From Cordia subcordata (taxonomy: Eukaryota; Streptophyta; Magnoliopsida; Boraginales; Cordiaceae): a stretch of 64,000 bases of DNA. The translations under genes and the position numbers were made by a program. Under the pieces are notes generated by a model that was not told the origin of the DNA, made no database searches, and saw only the letters and a program-made list of their open reading frames with translations. The stretch is from positions 3,496,501 through 3,560,500 of the forward strand of contig JAPTOF010000005.1 of assembly GCA_028554755.1 (NCBI GenBank), given 5' to 3'. Shown here piece by piece: positions 54,329 through 64,000 of the stretch. Numbering within the stretch: position 1 is the first letter of the stretch; the number at the start of each line of letters is the position of its first letter.

Positions 54329-56483
54329 CTAACAAAATAAACCTAAAATGCAATGGCAAAGGTAGCAATTGAAAGGTCTGCTCCATCTCCATATTTGGTC
54401 CAAATTTATCAACAACAAAAAAATCATTAGGCATATATGTACATAATTTATAATTCCAAATAAAGAATCACATATAATTAAAAGAAGAACCTTCTTCAAA
54501 TTTGTCCAGTTCTTCCAAATTTTCCTTAATTTTGATTGGCTCATATGATGATCAAAGCCAATATTGAGCACATATAAGGGCTTGAACTATTTTAGGAGTC
54601 AAAGAACTCCTAAATTGATCGAGAATCCGTCCACCTATACTAAAAGCCGTCCTGAAGCTACCGTTGAAATTGGTATTGCCAAGACATCACGGGCCATTTT
54701 TTAGAGAATGGGATATCTTCCCAAGTTAATGTGCCACTATTGCAAGACATCAAACCCATCTTTATCCTCTTCAAGAAACTCAGTCAAATACTTCTCCAAC
54801 TCTGATTTAGCACTAAGACCTCCAAAAGTACTCTTGTGCTTCTTAAACTTTAATGACATATTTTCAACCAAAATCTCTTTAGGTTGAGCACTTTCTACAA
54901 GCAATTGCTATGGGGCATCTTCCGTACCAACATTGATGATTGTTTATATTCTTCAAAGATAGCTTCCAAATCATCCTTCATTTTACTTTCCAACCCAAAC
55001 TTGTCATACATTTCTTTAAGAGCATATTCCACATATTCAAACTTGTATTGGGGATCGAGAATCATAGAAATGAAAATGACCTTATTCATTTTATCTATAT
55101 CTCCTAATACTTGTCAAATTTTTTGATCATTTTGATAGCCATGGCAGATAAATTAACATCTTCATTTAATTTCATCTTTTTCAAAACCAAATAAAGTGTA
55201 CTTATATCATCAAAGAAAGCATTACTTGTCACATATCGAGTGCCTGACACTTTCAATGTAAGATCAAAGAAATGTTATAAGAAAATAACAATTCTCCTAA
55301 CATTTTCTCAATCCTCAAATTCAGGAACTCCTGCCTACTCAGCTTCAATAAATGAAAGATTAGCCTTATAGTAAGGATCTTGCTCATTAAATCTCTCAAA
55401 TGCTTGTGCATAATGTAATGCAATGTTTAACATGGTGTAAGTTGAAATCCATCTAGTGTTAACATCTAAACACAACCCTTTTCGAGTATCCAATTTCTCT
55501 TTTTTAGCACAATCTTTAAATTTCTTTAATCGTGAAGGTGAACATCAAATAAATGTCACAGCTGCCCTAACACGATTAACTGAATCACCGACATCTTTCA
55601 ATCCATCTTGGACAACAAGGTTAAGAATATGTACAACACATCTAACATGCATAAACTTTCCATGAGCAACACATGTACCCCAATTAGACATTTTCCTTTT
55701 CAAATATGCAAGAGCCACACCATTAGAACTAGCACTATCAACGGTAAGAGTGAACACCCGATCTTACCCCTATTCAAGCAAACATTTCTCAATTGCTTTT
55801 CCAAGTGAGTCACCTTTATGAGAAAAGATAGGGCAAAAATTTATAATCTTCTTTTTCAATTTCAATTCAACATTAATAAAATGAGAAGTGAGACACAAGT
55901 AATTAATTTGTTGATTAGAAGTCCATGTCTCAGTGGTTAGAGAAACACCTCTAGTACAATTGTTCAACAACCTCTTCCATTTAACTCTCTCTTCCTCATA
56001 AAATTCATAATAATCTCGCCTAACCATAAATCTTGATGGAATTTGAAACTTAGATTGAAGATTACCTATAAATCTCATAAAGCCTTATCCCTCAACTAAG
56101 CTAAAAGGAAGTGCATCTTCAATAACCATGGTAGCTAGGTCTTGTCTACTTCATTGTTGATCAAACTTTCAATTTGTCAAACTACTTCCCTCTTCTCTTA
56201 CTTGCAAATTTAATTCTTGTTGACGAGCTCTGACTTCTATATTAGGGGGATATTTTTTACTAGTTTCCGTGTGATTTTTCAAAGGAATAGTGCCATTCTT
56301 TACGGAATCACTAGTTAACGTAGCATCACAATAATAGCATTTAGCTTTTATCTCACCTGCTTCATTTGTGAACTTAGTGAAATGCTCCCACACAGTAGAT
56401 CTTGCCTTCATTGGCTTGCTATTTTTCTTTTCTTGTGATAGACTCGGTTGGCTTGAGTTTTCAACCCCATCACTCTCATTCAC
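54329..56483 (-). pseudogene. HAT transposase (BED finger, hAT core, dimerisation domain)
   Basis: The transposase cuts and pastes the element through its terminal repeats. The N-terminal BED zinc finger (56483-56169) has VWEHFTKF, then KCYYCDATLTSDS and LKNHTETSKKYP; the last zinc ligand, usually Cys, looks replaced by Ser. The hAT core follows: GNLQSKFQIPSRFMVRRD, SLTTETWTSNQQINYLCLTS with Glu where most relatives have Asp, and FCPIFSHKGDSLGKAIE. FTLTVDSASSNGVALAYLKR and MHVRCVVHILNLVVQDGLKD come next. Then LCLDVNTRWISTYTMLNIAL-type sequence and, near 54720-54540, the C-terminal dimerisation motif ([24 protein letters not shown]). Frameshifts and stops break it into five or more pieces. A start near 56483 is assumed. 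Confidence 0.88.
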
Positions 56484-56834
56484 TAATTGAGAATTGGCAT
56501 CTATCCATACATCTCTATCATCTACCTTCTATGCAAAAGCCAAAAGTTATTATTAGTAAACTATGCTATTAAAATGCTGCAACTATACTAATTAATTTAC
56601 ACTTAACTTGAGAAAAGATTAAACTTACATTGCATGATGAACAACTTGATTCTATTTTGAATGTCTGTATGAAAACAAGTAAACAACTCATCATATGGTA
56701 ATTGATAAATTGCACCAATTAGGAAGGTAGACAAGAATATTTATCAAATCAAGAACATGGTTTTTCTCTCTTATTGAAAACTAGGTTCTGACTTCTTCAA
56801 TACTTGACAAAAAGTAAATATAAAGCAAAGGTAG
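56484..56834 (-). other. HAT region upstream of the transposase
   Basis: AT-rich, with a possible 5' exon or intron edge (ATCTACCTTCTATGC; the minus strand reads GCATAGAAGGTAGATG). No TIR or AACCGAA cluster occurs here, so the 5' terminal region must lie right of NA2, outside the window. Confidence 0.5.
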
Positions 56835-58691
56835 TGATTGCTATCTCACGGCACAAGACTAAATAACCCGCAAGTGCACAAGACGTGTGTAATACAGTTT
56901 GTGCGAGTGTAGGGTCGAATCCATGGGGAGGCCTAACGAGTATAGTGTCCTAAGCTGAGTACATCCTAAAAGCTACGTGTTGAGGTCCTAACTATAATGT
57001 TTTTGGGGTTTTTGATTTAAAGGGAACTTGAAAAAAGTAAACCTAATCTAAGAACAAGGAAATAAAATGGTAATGTGTGTGTGTGTGTGATGGGGGAATC
57101 AAGCGATCTAAGGGGATGCTAACACATGGAAATAGGGAGTAGGGTGATTATGGCTTGCAAATGGGTGATTACTATTTCTTATTAGGGTTGCTTGATGGAT
57201 TAAACTCGGTTGCTCTCGTCTAGTCTTCTAATTAACCACCTAATTACACCCTAAGACTCAATGCGAATCCGTCACTTAATGTCAACCCCTAGAGCCACAC
57301 ATATTGTCTTTATGACTTAGGGCCATAGGGCTAGCTAGTTAGGAATTTAGGTGACTTAGATCGATCTAATCCTAGCATCTAGATCGTTGGCTGGATTTAA
57401 AGCCAAGAACTAGTCTGTCTAAGGTCGACTAACCTATCTAGAAACCCATTAGTTGGATTTAAAGCTAAGGGAGACTCAACCTAGGCTAGCCATTACTTAT
57501 GCACCATCAATCATTATCACAATAGCAGATATTAATGTTTAAGCACAAAGTAAACACAACTAGGGCTTGGTGTTCTAGAATATTCTGGGGTATTCTAATA
57601 TTAAGCACATAGATATACTTAGATTACACCAATTTAAGCAATGGCACCCGACATATATGCAATAGAAGTTATTTATGCTATTAAGTATGCTAACACATAC
57701 ATAGTCATGTAAATAGTCATACCCACTTCATGTAATCACCACACAAGAAATGGTTAATAGCACAATAGACTTCAATGTATGTAGACAACTTCTTTGAGGC
57801 ATTTTAACAAATACATAGACATGTTTGTAAAATAGCCTTTGAAGCCTTAAGCATAAAGCATATATATATAAATCCATTAAATACCCATAATGATAATGTA
57901 ATAATCATCCATAATACAAGAGTAAATCAACCTATATATAGCTTTAATCAAACATACATTAACTTAGGATAAAAGAGAGACAAAGAAACTACCCTTTTAT
58001 CCAAAGCCATATCTTTACAATCCGAGAGTTATACCCAAATCTTTGTGTTTAATCCTCTTAGAGGCTTGATTTCAAAGTACTTTTGTGTATGGAAGAGTGT
58101 GTGAGAGATGGGAGATGAGAGGATTGGGCTTTTGGGGGATGGGTGTGAAAGAATACAACTTGTTCTTCTATAAAATGGCCAAAAGCAAGCTTATATAGCC
58201 AATTTTTGCGACTACCGGAACACTTAACCAGAGCACCGGTACCAAGGGGCCTTTATTCCAATAGTAGAAGCTTGCTCTCTGTTTTTGGCAGAATAGTGAG
58301 CCGGTGCACTGGTACTCTGAAGCCAGTGCTCCAGTAGTGCCTATTTGTAGTCTTTTGGCTTCGTTTTAGCTCCGTTTTGCTTTCGATTGATTTGGTCTTC
58401 ATCTGGAAGCTTCCCAGCATGATTTTCTTCTACGTTTTATCTTTAAAATCTTCTTCAATACTTGCCCAAGCCATCTCCATCTTTGTTCAGCTCAAGACAT
58501 TCCTCAAACTTACCTAGAACACAAGAAAAATGTACTTTAATGTAGCATTTATTCTTTAAGCTCAACTATAGACACCAAAAGCTTAATATGCTCAAGTATA
58601 ATATAAATGCTAATACACCTTATAGAGCACAAAATACCTCAAAATAGATATAAAAATACAATGCAAAATCACACATGAAACCAGCACATCA
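56835..58691 (-). repeat. NA2 3' LTR (1857 bp)
   Basis: TGATTGCTATC start, CACATCA end. Hairpins at 57387-57406 (TTGGCT/AGCCAA) and 57449-57468 (TTAGTT/AGCTAA, one G-T pair). GT-repeat at 57076-57090. TATATAAG on the minus strand at 58190-58197. Upstream of it are CCGGTA/ACCGGT-type palindromic blocks (58210-58345) in the position where NA1 has GTCGAC blocks. It lacks about 33 bases (ACACATAGACATGCTAGC and following) present in the 5' LTR. Confidence 0.92.
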
Positions 58692-58727
58692 ACACCCTCA
58701 AACTTCTCCTTGCTTGTCTCCAAGCAA
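58692..58727 (-). other. NA2 polypurine tract with hairpin
   Basis: Sense: stem TTGCTTG-GAGA-CAAGCAA (58710-58727), then GGAGAAGTTTGAGGGTGT up to the LTR. The internal copy has the perfect hairpin TTTGCTTGTTCTCAAGCAAA at 59657-59676. Confidence 0.85.
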
Positions 58728-60159
58728 GCCCAAATATAAGTTTATCTCTAAAGTCGATACAAAAGGTTGCCTAAGGAATTGACTCACTATCATGGTTAGC
58801 TTAAGAAGCATAAAGGGGGCATTCCTATTGTGGAGAGATCCTCAAGTCTCTTCGGATCCTCCCTCTACGCATAGAGGGCCTCGAACCTTGTGGAAAGTTC
58901 CCAAGTAGCCAAACTACCATAAGCCTAGGATTCTAATGCACGAATTTGGGATGTTGATATTTCGTGCCCTCTCAACTAACATGGCCTCCCCAACATGCAC
59001 AAAGCCTCAAAGACAAGAAGAGAAAGAATATAAATACACAATGGCTTATAAAAAGCCTTATTCACATATCTACATAGAGGATAACTTGTGCTAAGTTGAC
59101 ATTGTGTCACTTATGCACTTATTCACAAAACATTTTGGTGTCATTGGCTTTTTCTCTTTTTCATTTTTTGGGGATATTTTTGCACCTTTTTGCCTTTTTG
59201 AATTTTTTTTTTTTTGAATTTTTCATGCTTTGCATTGTATTCACACAAAAAGAAAAGAAAAGAAAAAGAAAAAGAAAAAGAAAGGTTTTGGCAAATCAAA
59301 AAGAACCAATCAAAAAAGAGGCACTCATATCAACAACCTTTTTAAACACTTTTTCCTACCAAGCTATGGGGTGGCTACAAAGGGCATTCTTAAAGGTCCT
59401 TACTCCCTACAACTTTCAAGGGCATTCCCTCTAAAACTCAGTTTTCAATCCACTCCATTCATTCCCCACAATGCAACTCATATTCACCAATCAATTGAAT
59501 CAATCACAAAAGCCAACACAATGATCAACCAAGAACAAACAATTCTATATGCATCAAAATCGAAAAATTTTCACCATTTTAAAGCACATAATACACATCT
59601 ACCCTATACAAAGCATAAAATAATAAAATCAAACTCCCACACCACCAAACCTAAACTTTGCTTGTTCTCAAGCAAATAAAACAATACTACTCAACAAGCA
59701 AATAGGCAACACAAAGCAAGTAAGGGTGGGGGGGATGGGGTAGATAAGAAGGAACAAGTGGAGAATGGATAGATACAACCTTGTATTCCTTTTGAAGCTC
59801 TTCGATACCAATGATCAATAATTTGTCTACTAACCCTGTTTCTCAACAAATGGCAAACAGTCAAAGCACACGATTAGTAGCATATGCCATACGAGCTTGC
59901 ATTGGCATAATCAAATGATAAACAAGGTGTATAAAGAAAAGGAAATAATAGAAGTAAGGATCAACACTTGGGAAGGTGAAAAAGAAATCAAACAAAAAGA
60001 AAAATGGAAATCAAGGAAAGTAAACAAGAAAGAAAGTATAATAAGTAGAAACAAGAAAAATGAAAATTAGTAAAAGACAAGGAAAACAAGAAAAGCATAC
60101 ACATGTCTAGGGCGCCTCCTAGTAGCGCTGGATTTAACGCCTCCAGCCAGGCACTAGTG
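58728..60159 (-). other. NA2 non-coding spacer
   Basis: Same order as NA1: the TTGACATTGTGTCACTTATG box at 59096, T-rich then A-rich tract (59120-59285), second hairpin-PPT module at 59640-59676, CTCCTAGTAGCGCTGGATTT at 60115. No gene is supported; the open frames on the plus strand come from the T-run and start without a conserved ATG. Confidence 0.7.
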
Positions 60160-61917
60160 TTAGAGCAATACATTTTTAAAATCAAGAGGCACAAACTGCT
60201 GGATATTCAACCAAGCACAAGCAGTAGAAGGAAAAGGGTCATGCACTATATGATGGGGTAATAAATGCACAATGCACCCTTTTTTCAAGATCCCACCCCA
60301 AAACATCAAATGAGAATGTGTGCACAAGTGTGGAAGGTGTCACGCATAAGCATGTGAGATCATGCCCTATGTGTTCTTTAATTAACCACCCCATGGCCTT
60401 TTTTTCATAATTAAGGGCTAGGAACACACCTTCCCCATGGGTTAAAGATAGGTTAACTGCATGCAACATGGGAAACGTGCTTTCCAACCCTAGATGAAAA
60501 TGTTCTATGCATAAAGGCATGAACATGAACTCCAAAGATAAAGACTCCACGGAATGGGAAAAGGGGGTTGGAACGGCTCTCAGAGAAAGAAGGGCAAGGG
60601 TAAGAGATGATGAAGTACTACACTTTTCCTCTCCACAAGATATAACATGTTCAAGCTTATGTCGCTCTAACTCCTTGTGAGGGGTGGATTTGATCTTAAT
60701 GGTCTCTATTTCCATCAATGAATCATCAAACATCCAAAGAGACCCATAGATCATTCTTCCAAGTACACTAATTTCTTTTTTATGTGCAACATCATGATTC
60801 TTAACTCCAAGAAACTTATCATCTAAAACCTCCAAAATTGATCTCTTGTTTTCCCTAATGGATGACTTTAAACCTTCACTAGCTAAAGTCTCTTTAAATT
60901 CAATAATATATTCATCACTAGTGGGTGTTATCTCACCATCATGCTTTTCATACACAGTAGACATACATAGAGGGGATAATAAGGACTCAAAGTATTTCGG
61001 GTCATGGATGCATGAATGCTCAAGGGAGGTGTGTACGCTAGACTCCCTAAATGTAGACTTGAAATGCAAATAAGTGCTATGATCATAAGACTCAACCTCT
61101 AAGTGTGCGGAATATGTGGGAGAAGGAAAAAGAAAAGGCTCACATGACTCAATGGAAGACGCTGAAAGCTTAGAAGGATAGGGTACTACTTCCTCTAAAA
61201 CATATCCATAAGAGTCATCAAGAACCAAATTATCATAAGCTCATCCTCGTCCTCACTAAAAGATGTTATCTCTCCATCAACCTCTCTTTCTAGATGTCTA
61301 TACAATACATCATCATTTCCACCCCTAGACACCTTATCATTAGGTCCCATCTCTATCCTGTCAACTCGTTTTAAAGGTATTTCAACATTCTCGCTCATGA
61401 GTTGCACACTCTCAACCATTCTCTTCAAGCGCTCATCTAGAGATTTGGTGTCTCGCTTCAAACTCTCTAGTTCTTCTTGATTGGATCAGAAGAGAGATTG
61501 GGATTGCTCAAGCATTTGACCTAATTGCTCCAAGAATGAAGACATTACGGAAGAGGAACTAAGTGAAAAAGGTAAATATCTTGATTGGGCTCACTATGAG
61601 CACAACATTATAAAACTCAGAGAAAGTTTAGGTAGGAAATGACGCTACAAGAGATGGACTTTTAAATCAATGAGGTGGAAAATATGAAGAGTCATCTTGA
61701 CCCCAATATAAAGATGCATGATATTGCTCCCTAGAATCATGATAATAGGATGGAGATGCATGTATGGGCATATGATTGCTAGGGTCATAAAGCGTAGCAT
61801 GCAATCGGGGATAAGGGTGGAAAGTAGGGCAAGTATTCTAATAAGAACATGTTCAGGTGGTGGGGAAGAGAATACAAGTGACCACCATGATGCATTAGGA
61901 TCATTCTTGATTAATTG
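60160..61917 (-). pseudogene. NA2 ORF: homologue of the NA1 protein, knuckles deleted
   Basis: Homologous to the NA1 ORF over nearly its whole length. It begins NDPNASWWSLVFSSPPPEHV, with Lys in place of the start Met. A deletion then removes the segment that holds both CCHC knuckles in NA1; homology resumes at CPTFHPYPRLHA in another frame. The coiled coil (SNQEELESLKRDTKSLDERL) and MSENVEIPLKRV follow. After a frameshift at about 61228 comes a 329-residue open stretch: LDDSYGYVLEEVVPYP, TPTSDEYIIEFKETLASEGL, GVLGRMIYGSLWMFDDSLM-type sequence, LEHVISCGEEKCSTSSSLTL, CIEHFHLGLESTFPMLHAV and KKAMGW. An extra A in an A-run near 60285 shifts the last 40 residues, which otherwise match NA1 (QQFVP, then VLL) and end at TAA 60160-60162. 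About two residues in three look identical to NA1. Confidence 0.7.
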
Positions 61918-62062
61918 ACACAAGTAAACCTCTTCACAATGGTCAGCAACTTTTTTTTTTGAATTTTTTTATTAATCAAAATAAAGAAAGCATGAAAAGA
62001 AAAGATAAAACAACACGTAACGAGCTAAGACACACAAAAACTAAGAAACCAAACAACCGTTA

Positions 62063-62082
62063 CCTCCCCGGCAACTGCGCCA
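62063..62082 (-). other. NA2 primer-binding site
   Basis: Minus-strand TGGCGCAGTTGCCGGGGAGG lies six bases from the LTR end. It is the same site type as NA1. Between here and 61917 is a short A/T-rich leader with a T-run at 61950-61970. Confidence 0.85.
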
Positions 62083-62088
62083 AGAACT

Positions 62089-63996
62089 TGATTGCTATCT
62101 CACGGCAAAAGCCTAAATAGCCCGCAGGCGCATGGGACGTGTGTAGTACAGTTTATGCGAGTGCAAGGTCGAATCCAAAGAGAGGCCTAACGTGTATGGG
62201 GTCTTAAGCTAAGTCCGTCCTAAAAGATATGTGTTAAGGTCCTAACTACAATGTTTTGGGGGTTTTTGATTTAAAGGGAGATCGGGAAAAGTAAACCTAA
62301 TCTAAGAACAAGGAAATAAAATAGTAGTGTGTTTGTGTGTGTGATGGGGGAATCAAGCGATCTAAGGGGATGCTGACACGTGGAAATGGGGAATAGGGTG
62401 ATTACGGCTTGCAAATGAGTGATTACTACATCTTGTTAGGGTTGCTTGATGGATTAAACTCGGTTGCTCTCGTCTAGTCTCCTAATTAACCTCCTAATTA
62501 CACCCTAAGACTCAATGTGTATACGTCCCTAAGTGTCAACCCCTAGAGCCATAGTGTATGGTCTTTATGACTTAGGGCCATAGGGCTAGCTAGTTAGGAT
62601 TCTAGGTGACTTAGATCGATCTAACCTTAGTGTCTAGACCGTTGGCTGGATTTAAAGCCAAGACCTAGCCTATCTAAGGTCGACTAACCTACCTAAAAAC
62701 CATTAGCTAGATTTAAAGCTAAGGGAGACTTGACCTAGGTGAGCCATTACTTATACACCATCGATCATCATCACAATAGCTGATATTAATGTTTAAGCGC
62801 GAAGCAAACACATCTAGGGCATGGCATTCAAGAATATTTTGGGGTATTCTAATACTAAGCACATAGACATACTTAGATTACACCGATTTAAGCAATAGCA
62901 CCCGACATGTATGCAATAGAAGCTATTTATGTTATTAAGTATGCTAACACACACAAAGTCATGTATATAGTCATACCCACTTCATGTAATTACCACACAA
63001 ACACATAGACATGCTAGCATAATGATTTAGAAATGGTTAATAGCACAATAGACTTCAATGTATATAGCCAACTTCTTTGAGGCATTTTAACAAACACATA
63101 GACTTTAACAAACACATAGACATGTATGTAAAATAGTCTTTGAAGCCCTAAGCATAAAGCACATATATATAAATCCATCAAATACCTATAATGATAATGT
63201 AATAATCATCCATAATACAAGAGTAAATCACCCTATATAACTCTAATCAAACATACATTAGCTTAGGATAAAAGAGAGACAAAAAAGCTACCTTTTTATC
63301 CAAAGCCATATCTTTACAATCCAAGAGCTACGCCCAAATCCTTGTGTTTGATCCTCTTAGAGGCTTGATTCCAAAGTTCTTTTATGTATGGAAGAGTGAG
63401 TGAAAGGTGGGAGATGAGAGGATTAGGGTTTTGGGAGATGGGTGTGAAAGAATACAACTTGTTCTTTTATAAAATGGCCAAAAGCGAGCTTATATAGCCA
63501 ATTTCTGCGACTACCGGAACACTTGACCAGAGCATCTGTACCAAGGGGCCTCTATTCCGGTAGTAGAAGCTTGCTCTCTGTTTTTTGCAGAATAGTGAGC
63601 CGGTGCATCGGTACTCTGAAGCCAGTGCTCTGATAGTGCCTATTTGCTGTCTTTTTGGCTTCGTTTTAGTTCCATTTTGCTTCTGGTTGCTTTGGTCTTT
63701 GTCCGAAAGCTTCCCAACACGATTTTTTTCCATGTTTCATCTTCAAAAACTTCTTCAATACTTGCCTAAGCCATCTCCATCTTTTTTTAGCTCAAGACAT
63801 TCCTTAAACTCACCTAGAACACAAGATAAATGTACTTTAATGTAGCATTTGTGCTTTAAGCTCAACTGTAGACACCAAAAGCTTAATATGCTCAAGTATA
63901 ATATAAATACTATACTAATACACCTTATAGAGCACAAAACACCTCAATATAGATATAGAAATACAATGCAAAATCACACACAAAACCAACACATCA
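62089..63996 (-). repeat. NA2 5' LTR (1908 bp)
   Basis: Matches 56835-58691. Hairpins at 62642-62661 and 62703-62722 (TTAGCT/AGCTAA). TATATAAG on the minus strand at 63489-63496. It has a short tandem copy of TTAACAAACACATAGAC (63088-63120) not found in the 3' LTR. Confidence 0.92.
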
Positions 63997-64000
63997 GTTA

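Larger units (their letters stand above)
56835..63996 (-). mobile_element. NA2: complete non-autonomous Athila-related LTR retrotransposon
   Basis: Direct LTRs at 56835-58691 and 62089-63996, minus-strand PBS and PPT, and 3.4 kb of internal sequence with one degraded ORF and the shared spacer. The design is as in NA1, but the sequence has diverged, and RT, RNase H, integrase and capsid are absent. The left flank is GGTAG. Only GTTA of the right flank is inside the window and it does not match, so the TSD is unconfirmed. It sits in HAT upstream of the transposase gene. Confidence 0.88.
42552..64000 (-). mobile_element. HAT: decayed hAT DNA transposon, right end outside the window
   Basis: The left end is placed where GYPH spacer homology stops. 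CAGAGCATTCAGTTG lies a few bases inside, followed by many subterminal AACCGAA/CGGTT motifs (42570-42730), as in several plant hAT families. The exact end is uncertain by a few bases, and no 8-base TSD can be tested because the other end is beyond 64000. The transposase gene is on the minus strand (54329-56483). GYP3 and NA2 are inserted on either side of it. Confidence 0.7.

Noticed and set aside
56830..64000. Target duplication for NA2
   Set aside because: Only four bases of the right flank are in the window, and GTTA does not match GGTAG.

Overview
The window is plant DNA, almost certainly from a flowering plant and probably a eudicot. It is AT-rich and made entirely of nested transposable elements. 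I see no host gene, tRNA, rRNA, CRISPR array or bacterial signal. The plant assignment rests on Ty1/copia and Ty3/gypsy elements with plant-type primer-binding sites (initiator-Met type TGGTAT for copia, TGGCGCCGTTGCCGGGGA-like for gypsy), gypsy proteins of the Athila-like (non-chromovirus) type, a 9-bp-TSD Mutator-like element and a BED-finger hAT transposase. The species cannot be told from the sequence.

Layout. (1) 1-3785: 5' end of a minus-strand gypsy element (RT-Z: gag, PBS, long LTR). A 1.15-kb Mutator-like element (MULE, 1319-2469) sits in its LTR. (2) 3786-4929: unassigned. (3) 4930-15783: a decayed Ty1/copia element (COP, + strand). A complete non-autonomous gypsy relative (NA1, 5273-12191, - strand) splits it between its PBS and gag, and it is cut off in the RT/RNase H region. 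(4) 15784-42551: an Athila-like gypsy element (GYPH, + strand) whose only visible LTR has internal sequence on both sides. It is split by INV (20432-35791), which carries two inward-facing LTRs and itself contains the full gypsy element GYP2 (21772-32980, - strand), and by a solo LTR (39463-41348). (5) 42552 to the window end: a decayed hAT transposon (HAT) that landed in the 3' spacer of GYPH. It contains the full gypsy element GYP3 (43111-54227, - strand) and a second non-autonomous element, NA2 (56835-63996, - strand).

How the parts relate. GYPH, GYP2 and GYP3 encode gag, protease, RT, RNase H and integrase, all with stops, frameshifts or lost catalytic residues. NA1 and NA2 have the same LTR layout, PBS, pol-to-LTR spacer and polypurine modules, but no RT, RNase H or integrase. 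In place of gag-pol they share one ORF with CCHC knuckles, a coiled coil, an acidic region and a C-terminal segment that resembles the protease-RT linker of the autonomous elements. They look like a parasitic lineage that keeps a protein of its own and borrows the autonomous machinery. Other shared structures are a hairpin-plus-PPT module present twice per element, a compensating hairpin repeat in the LTRs, and GTCGAC-rich blocks upstream of the LTR TATA boxes.

Limits. All homology calls come from reading the translations and comparing copies inside the window. No database search was possible, so family names are at lineage level and novelty is untested.
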